Assembly: GCA_947846985.1 (NCBI GenBank)
Contig: CANTUZ010000001.1
Coordinates: 30,714,727 to 30,778,726 of the forward strand
DNA: 64,000 bases
DNA from: Fratercula arctica
Taxonomy: Eukaryota; Chordata; Aves; Charadriiformes; Alcidae
Direction: 5' to 3'
Position numbers and translations under genes: made by a program. Of this stretch, positions 1 through 11,800 are shown piece after piece (the first letter of the stretch is position 1; each line of letters starts with the position of its first letter). Under the pieces are notes generated by a model, which searched no databases, was not told where the DNA came from, and saw only the letters and a program-made list of their open reading frames with translations.

Positions 1-340
1 AGCCATTACCCCTCATCCTATCACTACATGCCCTTGTAAAAAGTCCCTCTCCAACTTTCCTGTAGGCCCCCTTTAAGTACTGGAAGGGGCTATAAAGTCT
101 CCCTGGAGCCTTCTCCAGGCTGAGCAACCCCAACTCTCTCAGCCTGTCTTCACAGGAGAGGTGCTCCACTCCTCGGATCACCTTTGTGTCCCTTCTCTGG
201 ATCCACTCCAACAGGTCCATGTCCATCTTGTGCTGAGAACTCCAGAGCTGGACACAGTACTCCAAGTGGGGTCTTGTGAGAGCAGAGTAGAGGGGGAGAA
301 CCACCTCCCTCGCCCTGCTGGCCATGCTTTGTTCAGTACA
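1..340 (-). mobile_element. CR1 LINE fragment, reverse orientation
   Basis: The plus strand reads as the complement of the CR1 ORF2 C-terminal region. The phrases for 'GDLYSPFQYLKG', 'LRELGL' and the 'LERVQR' block are recognisable, and the same block recurs at 26.5-26.8 kb and 56.05-56.25 kb. The copy is cut by the window's left edge, so its 3' tail is not seen. The inner (5') boundary near 340 is estimated from where similarity to the other copies fades. The reading frame is broken and no protein is expected. Confidence 0.85.
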
Positions 341-2750
341 GCAGCTAAGGCAAAATGGGCCACAGTTTAGGGCTGGGGAACCAAACTGAGGAGCCATCTC
401 CGACTGGGGCTCGTTAGGCCAGACACAGCATCGGCACAGCAGCCCTTTGCCTCATCCCTCCCTGCAGGGAAGACTTTGCAGTGCTGCCCTTCACCTTCTC
501 ACCCAGGGGCTGCAGGATCCGTCTCTGACTGCGGCCAGCAACACGCCCCACGGAGGCACATCAGTGCTCCCAGTTTCAGGAGATTTTTTTGGCGCGTCAC
601 GAAGGTAATGACCCCTGTCTTAGCCCTACTTGTATCTGTCACCTTACCAGAAGGAGGTTGATTCCAGCAGAAGACATTTCATGCTACCAGCCCCTTTTCC
701 CTTCACAGAGGGAACAAAAGGGCAAAACGCTGAGCAGCACATTCTGCCCAACGTCTGAAAATGCTTAGGACTAGGTGTTGCCTGCGTATGCGTACGCAGC
801 ACACACAACGGGGGTATGAGCAGATAGCTGTGCAGGTCTGGGAAAACGGCGGGATCCGGAGCAAGGTCAGCAAGTGCTTGACAACGGTTCTCTGCAATTA
901 CCTTTCCGCGCAGAACGGAGCCCAGCTCTGCATGTGTGGCACTGCGACCATCTTCATTAATGGCACGGTAATAGACATCTGTTAGAAATCAGCACGCACT
1001 ATCTGCCGCCTTTGCTTTTTCAGTGTCCAAGAAATGTCGCTTACTGGACCTAACAAATTAAAGTCAAAACAGGTTATTTGAAGTCTGGTTCGCAGGCATA
1101 ATGGCTGAAACAAAAAAAAAATCTGTTTAGAGGACTGCAAAGCTTTTCAGAGTAATACTTGCATTAAACATGGCTCTGGGAAGCCTGTCCCATTGCCAGC
1201 GTGGCTGACCATGTCCCGCTGACTGCTCACTGCGTGTCTACGATGACATTTCAGTTCAAGAGCCCTTCTGAAATGCATCTCCCATCTGTCCCCGCTTACG
1301 GCGTGTGGCTCCGTGACACAAGCCAGTCTTGGAATGCATCGAGTGAATTCCTTTCAGACGAAGCTAAACAGGAAAACAAACTGTAGGAATAGCCCTGACG
1401 CGCTCTGCTGGCTAATGGGCCTTCAGTCCACATGCCCTGGCTAGAGCTAGGTGGATGTAAAACCCCTGATGGGTCAGGCCTTCAGCGTCACCTGCTTCGT
1501 GCTACGGACTCGCTCCCCTTCAGCCCCACTGCTGAGCAGCATAGCCCCGACCACCACAGTGATCCCCCTCTGCGGTGACTACGAATCAAGATGTCTGTGT
1601 ATGCCCATACAGGTAATTCGGGGCGCCAAGGAGGCGCACCAGGAACCAATTCTACTGCTGGATGGTCAAAGCTTCGCCCACTTCTGTCCCTTCCAACCAA
1701 GAAACAGACTGCGGAGGTGGCAGCTCACGCAATGCTCCCTGAGGCAGTTCTTACTCTCCCAGGGAGGTGGGAATTAATGCTCGTTAATGCTTGCAGGGCC
1801 GAGGGAGGGGACGCTAGCCCTTCCCCTGGGGCTGGCAGGAGGCACAGTCTCATGTCGAGACAAATTCTTCAGGCAGAGCAGAGGGAGGTGACGCAGCTCA
1901 GTGAACAGCTGGGAGTGCAGGAACAAGGACAGCACTGGGCTGGTAAAGGGTGTGAGCATTTCAAAGCACTCTGTAATGTCCCTATTAACCCAAAAACACT
2001 TCAAAATACACTTTGGTACTTACTGTCAGGTTACTTTATTAGCAGAAAACATGTTTTGCTGTAAGGCAGACAATTAACAGAGAATTTTCGTAATTCTTAG
2101 TCAAGAGGCCAAATCATTACTGATAGTTAATACCTGCAATTAAAATGACTGCTCTGAAATGAATGGAAGAGACCCAAAATGCATACAGAAATTTCATACA
2201 ATATATAAAATATATAACTTTTGCATTCCTTAATTTTAAATACATTGTTCTTTTTATGTAAGAAACAAACATTCTAGAGTTCATTTGCAAAATAAGCACT
2301 GCAGGAGATGTCCAGTCTTCCGTGGCTCTCCCTCATAAGCAGATGACATGCACAGCAGCGCCTACAGAGTCTATGGGTTCAGAGAGAAACCCCATTCACA
2401 TTATCCCTGTTGTCCAGGATAAAGACCCTACTTTGTAATCCCAGCAAGAATTAAAAGAAGTAGAGTTACACTGATAATCAGAGCCTACAGAAATTTGAGA
2501 GCATCTGGAGGAAGCTGTAGAAATACAGCAAGGCAGAAATAAAGCCAGACTTGCAAGCCATCAGCCCTACAAGCAATTCAAAATTTCATGGAAAGTTTTG
2601 TACAAAAATCCTCTTTTAAAAAAACGATAAAAAGTAAAGGTAAAATCTTAACTCCTCACAAAGTGCACGTTACCAGCAGCATTCACTGAAATGTAGTTAT
2701 TTAATGTGTGTGATATTTGACTTTTATCTTGATTTACCTCTCCATGTACC
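341..2750. other. Intergenic stretch, no gene recognised
   Basis: Unique-looking sequence of mixed composition between two CR1 fragments. Open frames of up to 157 codons occur (1591-2064, plus strand), but none shows a recognisable domain, splice context or codon pattern of a known family. The human synteny would place CAB39L convergent to CDADC1 on this side. I looked for its conserved C-terminal coding exon and did not see it here. Confidence 0.5.
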
Positions 2751-2751
2751 C

Positions 2752-3273
2752 AGGCCACCTACTGCGTCCAATTCTGGAACTCCTACTACAAGAGAGATAC
2801 GGACGTGCTGGAATGCGTCCAGAGAAGGGCCACGAGGATGATCAGAGGGCTGGAGCACCTCTCCTATGAGGACAGACTGAGGGAGTTGAGGTTGTTCAAG
2901 TCTGGAGAAAAGAAGGCTCTGAGGAGACCTTATAGTGGCCTACCAGTATCTTAAGGGGGCCTACAAGAAAGCTGGTGAGGGACTTTTTAGGATGTCGGGT
3001 AATGGTAGGACTAGAGGGAATGGATTAAAACTAGAGATGGGTCAATTCAGACTGGACATTAGGAAGAAGTTCTTCACCATGAGGGTGGTGAGACACTGGA
3101 ACAGGTTGCCCAGAGAGATGGTGGAAGCCCCATCCCTGGAAGTGTTCAAGGCCAGACTGGATGGGGCTCTGAGCAACCTGATCTAGTGGGAGGTGTCCCT
3201 GCCCATGGCAGGGGGGTTGGAACTAGATGATCTTTAAGGTCCCTTCCAACCCTGACAACTCTATGATTCTATG
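2752..3273 (+). mobile_element. CR1 LINE 3' fragment, forward orientation
   Basis: This 5'-truncated CR1 covers the ORF2 C-terminus and 3' UTR. The frame at 2935-3186 encodes the typical CR1 end ([18 protein letters not shown] then LDGALSNLI). It is followed by the CR1 3' UTR with the 'GGAGGTGTCCCTGCCCATGG' core and the terminal TCTATGATTCTATG. Over this stretch it is almost the same protein as the copy at 26273-26524, so both belong to one young subfamily. It lies downstream of CDADC1. Confidence 0.95.
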
Positions 3274-5439
3274 TTTCAGGGCCTTTTCAATTTCAGCTGT
3301 TCCTATAAAGACACAGACTTCTTTACTGATTTTGATACCAGCTGACTGATCAGTATAAAACTTGAAGGGGCATTAAACCTGCCCCTGTTTTTTTTCCCTG
3401 CTTGTACCTCAAGTAGAAGAGTACTGCCAATGGATTAGGGAAACAAGAAGGTTTCAGTGGGTGTGGCAGACTTTTTACTCTAATTTGGACAGCATTCCTC
3501 CGATCTGTAGGAAAGCCAAGAGTAATTATTCTAACACAAGATGCTTAGAAGAAGTGTGGGGGGGAAATATGCCAAAGTAAAATATTTATGATTTAAAAAC
3601 AGATTATAATCTTGCTTATGAAACACCAATGTTTGACTTTAACCTCATATGGAACTTACAAACAATGAAACTATATAATCCTTGATGAGAGGAAAAAACT
3701 GTCTTTCTGAGGTTCGTACAGCATCCAGGGTAATTCCCAGGCCCTGGACTCTGGATCTGACAGGTGAGACATAGAGCTCTTGCAGCTGGATCTGCTGGCC
3801 CCAAGTTCAGGACCCTGGTTCCTCCACACTAGACTCCAAGACCTGCTGAAGCGGCAGTTCAGCTATTTCCTCCTGAGCTACTGTGAATAAGCACTCTTTT
3901 GTGGTGTGATGCAACAATGGATTTCACCATCCTTCCCTTAGTTGACAAACAGCATCAGATTCTTCTCCTTCCTCCGCTACCTGGTCCTGGGAAACGAAGC
4001 TGTATGCACCCTGCTTAGCAAGACAGTGGTGCCTGCAGGAGCTCAGCCAGCTGCCTGATGAGATTTCTGCTGCTAACTCTGCATGCACCGCACTCAACCA
4101 GCAGCCCTAGAGTAGCCTTCAAGTCTAACCAGGCTCAGAGAAACAGCAGCTTCTCCAGCTCCACTCAGAGTGAATTCTCATGACGGTAAGAGGATATAAG
4201 GATTCCCCAGTTCTGAAGGCCAGGTACTCAAGAACGAAGTTCTGCTATAAGCCACAGGGAATCACAGCTCCTTGCTGCAGCTCCAAGCATCAAGAACTGT
4301 ACCTTGAGTTACGGGACCAGTAGCAGATGTTGGGGTCTGTGTGAGAACACACCCCATATAATTAATGCCACGTTAAGGATGCTTTGCATGCTATCCGATC
4401 ACAGCTTTGCTATCTAGTTCCAACCTTTTCCAAACCCTAAAAGAAACAAACAGAACTTACAGCAGCATCTTAAGACACGAATCCCTTTCCAAGACTTTAA
4501 AGAGGGCAGCAAAGACAAGACGTATGAAATAGCTGGGAAAAGGCTGTTTACATATTCTACCAGCAGCAGCAGCAAAAGGCTTACAGTGTTTGCATTTGAG
4601 AGCTCAGCAGAGGAGTGAACAGAAAGTCTTGGAACATCTGCTAAAACAAAAAACCAGAGGTCATATTCAAAGCAGCAAACAGATGAGAACACGGAGCGCA
4701 ACCTCTCAAAAGCTGCTGGGTAAACTCTCTGTTCTGTTTACCTGTTACCTACCCAGCAGCCCCTCAAACTAGCTACAATGTGAGACTGCAGTTTCACTGG
4801 CTGTTTTAGCATCACCGTTGCTCCATGTGTAGTCATCCAAGAGACTGGTACCTGAAAAGATTCAGGCTATTCCACTGGTTCCACCCTATCTAAGAAATAA
4901 CAGGAAATCTGGCACTTCAGTAGCTTCTATAGTCCTAGAAGCCTGTTAGCAAAGATTAACAAAACCAAAACACTAGCAATCTGCACATCGTATGTCAGGG
5001 CCAGTGAGATGCATACCACCAAATTATTTTATGCCTGCATCCAGAAGCTGAGAAAAAGCAGAGCTGATCTTTGTCTACATTAATTCAGATGGGACGCACA
5101 TGAGGAAGCACACAGAGCAGCAACGCAATACCACAAAACCAAACAGCTCTGCTGCTATGGTAGTTGGAAGAGAGTATGTATGAGAGACAAGCTTGATCTC
5201 CAAATCACTCACCTAGCAATGACTGCCATCCCAATGGCTTTGTCTCCTTTATACGAGCAGACTGAGAAGCAAAAGCCACTTTCAGAAACAGGAATTGCTG
5301 GTGATCATTTATCTACCATTTCCTACAAGATTCCCTTGATGATTGTACTTGAAGAACTAGGGCTTATTTCTGCATTCTGCTAGCTCAGAACTTAGAAATC
5401 CATTCCCCCAATCCATACACCAAGCAAAAGAGATACCAT
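3274..5439. other. Intergenic stretch downstream of CDADC1
   Basis: No coding exon, RNA gene or repeat family is recognised here. The right part may hold additional CDADC1 3' UTR if a more distal poly(A) site is used. Plain AT-rich composition with short chance open frames. Confidence 0.4.
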
Positions 5440-5445
5440 TTTATT
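5440..5445 (-). terminator. Candidate poly(A) signal of CDADC1
   Basis: TTTATT on the plus strand gives AATAAA on the minus strand, about 285 bases after the CDADC1 stop codon. It is the first canonical hexamer I noticed downstream of the stop. No transcript evidence is available, and other sites further left are possible. Confidence 0.35.
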
Positions 5446-5727
5446 ATTACTCTGATCTACCAGCAATAAACTTTCAGTATTTTTTTAATGTGTTAACAAT
5501 AATTACCCACCCAGTTACTTTCAGAGAAAATACAAGCAGCATTTTTTTCCCAGGAACTTCTAAATTAAAAAGACCTTCAGGTAATTCCATAAAACATTTA
5601 AGACATCATAAGTAAACTTATTTAAAAATCACTTTCCAAACAATAAATAAAACTCTTCCTTCTTTGAAAGTGCAAACAGGCTGCATTATAAAAAGTACAA
5701 AGAAAGACTGCAGAAGTGCTTAATTAT

Positions 5728-5801
5728 TCAATAGTGACCAAGACACAGTTTCTTGTTTTGGTGTTGCTGCTCATCTAGTGATTTTGTTTTCTGGACCCCA
5801 T
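5728..5801 (-). CDS. CDADC1: CDADC1 terminal coding exon
   Basis: 74 bases after a TTTCTTTAG acceptor, encoding a basic, Gln-rich tail ending KKLCLGHY and a TGA stop (5728-5730). The shared codon with the previous exon gives Asn and the sequence ENGVQ, a feature of the family's tail. The 3' UTR follows to the left. Confidence 0.88.
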
Positions 5802-8800
5802 CTAAAGAAAAAAAAAATATGCGTGAAACTTCGATACAATAGTAAGCAGTCTAAATATTCAACACATACAGGCATGCTGGAATAACACCAGGTGAGGGGC
5901 TTGGGTGGGGGAGCTTGTCTTCTTCCCCATACAGAACATGCAATAACTATAGTAAGAGAAACATACTAAGGAAAAATAGCAACTTAACAGTTCAGTGTTG
6001 AAAATGCAAGCATACTATCTCAAAGAAAACACTGTTAGAAAAATGAGCCCTGTTTAAGGTTGTCAAACAAAGTACCCCAGGATGAATCTTTCTCCAGCTG
6101 GGTCTAAAAACCATCAGCAGAGAGAGGGACAAACAGGCCCTAACATTTTGCAACGATTACTAATACCATAAACACTACTCTGAGACCTTCCCTCCCCTCT
6201 TTCCCCCGACTCATAAGGAAATAGCTAACAAAGAGACTTCTCCACTAATCTACCTCACTATATATTAGGAATTAGCTTGTAGTACGTGGCTATTCATGTG
6301 CTACAAAACACACCTTCAGCCTTTTTTATGCTCCCAGCATGGTGCTCAGTGCTTTGCGTAACTGCCAACTCCCTATCTTTACGCTCCGTTTCTTCATGCT
6401 TGAGGCACAAAAATTATTTAGCTTCTTTTTCCGCATTATTTTCCCCTCTGGATGAGAAACATTTTAAGGACTGGCAGCTGACAGTAGATGCCAATGGTGG
6501 GTTCCTTTTGTAGCACAAAAGGCTTCAACAGAAGACTCATCTAAACTCTGTTTTCAGAAGATGAAGCTCCCTTGCTATCGGGGTGCAGGTCGACAAGGAT
6601 TTTGTGGCCTTTGTATTATATATGTGTATATATACACACAAAAATAAATGTTGATTGAAAAGCATTGGCATAGATGCTACTTCATAAAAGAAGCACTGAA
6701 ATGTTCTGCAGAACATATTTAAATGACTTGGAGGAGTTCAATTTCTCTTCAAAAAGAATGGCACTCTTCTAGAACACAATATAAAAAGTCTTTATAGAAC
6801 AAAATTTAAAACATTATTAGTCGGAAATGATCTATGTGCGAAACAGCATATTGTTGACCCTGATAACAGCATTACTAGATTTTGTAACCTGTGTGTCAAT
6901 TACAAGCATTTGTTAAAACAAGCTTGGTTTCGACTTACCATTAGATTATTTATTCAAAAAGCTCAAAGAAGTTTTCAGAGCAAAATTTAACTAATCGAAA
7001 TCAAGATTAATTAAGACTAATCAATACCAGAGGGGTTCAGGTTTGTTTAAAACATGATCTTACTTATTGACTTCAGTCATAAAATGAATTAATGAAAAAA
7101 TACTTACTTTCCCTGGCTGTGGGGTCATGGAATTCCAGGGCATTATTGTGCAATGGATTCAGTTGCCACTGGTAAATGAAGAAGAAAAAGTTTACTTATT
7201 CCAGAAGACAAAAGAAAGAGCAAAAGGAGAAAAAAAAAAAAAAAGCACCCCATAGTCCTTCACTGTAAGCCATGACTAGGGGTGAGGTGGGAAACAAAGG
7301 GCTCCCCCTCCAACACGCTCTTGCTTTGAGGATAAAAACATATTAAAAGATACATGGTCATTTACTCCTTTGAGAAGGGAAACAAGCCTGCTCAAACTGA
7401 CAGTGCTGCAGCTTGTCATGGTGAGCAGCCTGAGCGCAGGTGCGCTTGGCCACCTTCAAAAACCACCACAGCTCTTTCAGGAGCTGTTGGAAGGGCCTAC
7501 AAAATCACACAGTGATCTCCCACATCAGCTGCCATCCTGTGACAGGGAGGCTTGGAGAGAAATTCAGAGCGTGAAGAGACCACATCAAACAATGGCAACA
7601 AGTTAGAGGGAAATCTGCAAGGAAATTACAGAAAACAGACACACTTGCCCCCACCACCTGGCATATGGCACAGCACTTCTCCCCAGTGTCGTGACAGAGC
7701 AACCTCTCAATTCCACTCACTTGACTAAACAGCACCAGAAAACACTCCTCTATGCTGGCTGCAGATGACTGCTCACTCCGTCCTCCCCCCAGTGCTGCCC
7801 AGAGTTTTCAGAATATAGTATATTTAGAGACTTACTGTAAATTTGCTTACACCCTCAAGTTCACCAAACTTCATATAGGATATGTCTGCTTTCTTTTTTC
7901 CAGCATCAACATCTCCTGCATAGATCTGCTTGATACCAGCCCCCTTGATTAAAGGGACACATTCATCGCACGGACATTTTGTCACAAATATCATGCTTCT
8001 CTCATCTGGCTTTATTTCTCGACACCTACAAGCAGTCAGAAAACAGAATTTCAGAGTTTATACCTTGATAGTTTTGAAAGGTGACAAACTTGATACCTCA
8101 CAAGAGCAAGCAAAGAAGTGTTGTGCTATCTGCTCTCAGAAGCCACTTATTCCTAATCAAGTGCACAAACACAACAGTATCTGGTTTGGTTTTACTATCT
8201 GTGAACAAAACACCCATCCCACCTCTCCACTCATATAACTGTTGAAAGCCTCAACAATTGCCGGTAGCAGACGCAGTGGCTTGTATCTGAAGGACAGCTG
8301 CCATGCATTGGAGTGAATATCCTTTATAAGCCAAGCTCACTTAAGAAGTCTGAAGAAATGAAAGGAGCTGACTGTGTCCATGCGCATCCAAGTTCTGCAT
8401 CATAGGCATAAACAAGACTGTGATTGCAATCCACACTTCATCACAGTGGCATCATGCATTTGTGGTGGAGTTGTTTCTGAACCATCTCATTCTTTTCTGT
8501 GGTAAAAATAAAGCCATTACCTGAATGTCAAGGCGTTCTGCTCCGCATGTATAATGTATCTGAACTTTCTGATTTCCCGATCTTTTTGTTTATCATCCAT
8601 GTGCGGAAAATCAGCATATTCAGATCCAACAGGAAAGGCATTGTAACCACAGCCTACAAAATACATTGCTCCTGTTCCATCACAGCTTCTCTGCAACAGT
8701 AAGCAAAGCATCGAATTTGGAGACATTTAAACCAAGCACTAAGTCAAAGCATTGTGCAATGTATGTTTTCACACTATCAGTTCATGCCAAGTTACAGGAG

Positions 8801-11800
8801 TTAAAAGAGAACTTGGCTCTTGCTAACAGCTCCACGTCTGTGTGGAGCTTTTCCACTAAGGTCCATAGGAGCTGTGTGGGCAAACTGTAACACCGAGGAC
8901 AACACACTGCACCAGACTTCAGAGGCTTTGCTTTTAGCAAGTAATACTGATAGCAGGAACAAGAAGTCTGAAGGATTTAGGCCTTAAACCGTTCTGCAAT
9001 GTACAAAATTAAAGACAGACGGAGTTAGTCCCTGATGTGACAGAGACTGTGCTTCACCTGTCTCTCAACAGACCCAGTGACCAGCGGGGCTGACCAAGTA
9101 GCAATCCGCAAATGAAATCAGAACAAGAAACAAAACAGCAATAAGCAGCTGATGATTGAAGTGCTAAAACAAATGAAGAATATGTTGCAGTTGCATGACG
9201 AATGAGGCTTCCTGGGATCGGTAATATGCATAATCAGAGACATAAAGAAAAACTTTACGTTTGGATGGGAAAAAGCACAGTAAAATTATTTGTGGAAAAA
9301 TATCACTTTGATCCAAAAAGGAATGTGCTAAAGCCAGTACAGCATTTCAACTGCAACAAAACAAGTTGCCCAGAGAAGTTGTGGATGCCCCATCCCTGGA
9401 AGTGTTCGAGGCCAGGCTGGATGGGGCTTTGAGCAGCCTGGTCTAGTGGGAGGTGTCACTGCCCATGGCAGGGGGGTTGGAACTAGATGGTCTTTAAGGT
9501 CCCTTCTAACCCAAACCATTCGATGATTCTAAAAATCCTAAAGCGATTTTTAGCTCTGATTGCACTGAAACCTCTCCAAAAAAGAGCTGCAAAGAGAGAC
9601 CATGCAGAGCAGGTACATCCTGCCTGACCAGCAGCTCTGGCAAAACTTTGTAGTGCCAGGACACCTGGTATAACTGACAATGACGAGGGAAGCAAGCACA
9701 CTGAAAAGCGAGGCAGAGACACTGCAGTAGTTACTAAACTCATTTATACTTCCCCTTCATCTTGACAGTGTAACAATGAACTAGTCATTAGCTTAATTAC
9801 TAAAGAATGAGAAGTCCAAGCTTTCTATAGCGCTGTGTATGTGTATGAAAAACACGTGTATAAACTTAAAGCAAAATAACAAACTCAAAGCAGATACAAG
9901 TGTATGAATTGTGAGTGTGAGAAAAAGTAACTTTTTTCAATACTTAACTGATTTTTCTTCTGCCCAAATAATAGCTCCAACTCCTGTTTTATGATCCTCT
10001 AAAAGACATAAAATTTTAGCAGTAAATAACAAATAAAGCACTTCTGAGTTACCTATACACTAACATATGACATCCTAGAGTAAGGAATAACATTCATTGT
10101 TGCTTCATGGACAGGAGAAAAGAAATGCAGAAAGATTAAAAGCTTCAAAGTCATATAAGTCTACTGCAAAAGCTGGGTGTGCTTTAACCGCAAGGCCAGC
10201 CATTCTGAGACTTTGCTACATACATTTGTTCACAAATACTAAGAAGCTACCAATACATATATAAGAAAATGTGTGCCACAAATATATGTGGACAGGTTCA
10301 CTGGTGTGAGATGGCAAACTGATAAAAACCTTGTCATTGTTTACTACTTAATTTAACTACTTAATTTCTGCCATTCCTTAAGTTTACGGTTCTGTGGTCT
10401 GAATTCATATCAACGTATTTTATGCCTAATTGAGAGTCAAAATGTTAACAATCGGATTTTGAGGGGTGTTTCCTATCACCACTACAGGAAAACTGGAACA
10501 GAACTTTCATTATGTGACTTGGAAGATTTTTATGGAACTTGGAAATCTTCCTCCATAGTTATTGATGAGAGTCTTGAACAGTTAAAACAGAGCATATCAA
10601 GAAGGAAAAATGTTTCAAGCTTCCAGTGATTAATATTGTAAAAGACGCTGTTCCAATTAACCATTTCCACCATCCTTAGTATCACTACCATATACAATCA
10701 TTTAAAGAGGGTCTTTCCTGCCAAAGATATGTTTTATGGAGGATGACTTTCTTTATATTCTGTGTATTTATTAGTCACTGGTGTACATTAAGTCAACACA
10801 GAAAACAGCCTGTGATCTTGATCCACCTATATAATAATGTAAAGCATCTAAATATGTGTGTGCGCGCTGTTATTTATTTTAATTTCATTACAGGACTAAA
10901 GTGGAGTAAGAGTTTGCTCAAAAACCAAACCTGAGTCCAGGCTGAACAGCACAGATAAAACTGAATTTTGCTGCCCCAAGAATGAGTACTCAAGCTTGCT
11001 CATCCTATCTTGCTCTGTAAAACAGCAATTGTACAAAAACCTCACAACTGGTTCCATGAAACTTCTGAATTACTTCTAAAAACACAATCTCCTTTGCAAC
11101 TTTTAGTGACCAAATTTGCGGAGGGCACCCCCAAAAAAACCCCAAACCCAAACCAAAAAAGGGAAATGTTCTAAAATATGAAGATTCACCTTTACAAATA
11201 ACCAAGTCTGAATAAGTCAAAAAGCACATTCAGCACCTGACTTCATTGTTTGGTTTTGTGTGTGTGTGTTGGGGGATTAGTTTGGTTTTAAGCTTTAAAT
11301 ATGTACTATTTCTTTGTTTACGAGGGTTTTTTAAAAGCAACCATCCTATCTAGATGAAAAAAGCATCACTAAGGAATACCACCAAGTTTTAAGTCTTCAT
11401 ATTCTGTTCTTTGGAAGAACTTACCAGTTTTCTGCATTGCTATCCAGACAGAATAAAGTAGCTAACAGAAGTAATCTGTTTCAAAAGAGTCAATAACTAC
11501 CCTTCCACCCTGAAAGCCTGTATATCAAAACTCCAGCACCTTTGCAAAGAAAACCCCCATCAGATATATAATCACTTTCACTAGTAAGATTGGGACTAGG
11601 AAGCGTAGTATAACTGTACTTAATACCCTACTGGAAGGATATTATTTCACTGCTGTTTTCTGAAGAAGTGTACACAATATGCTTAAAATATTGGCACTTA
11701 TTTGATAACAGAAACATCTTGTGAAACCTCCATAAAAAAGAGCCTCAGAGCAGCTTGAAGAATTTAAATGTCATTGTATTCTATTTTTAGATAGGTGTTG

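Noticed and set aside
1591..2064. 157-codon plus-strand open frame, considered as part of CAB39L
   Set aside because: It does not match the conserved CAB39/MO25 C-terminal sequence. No other family recognised.
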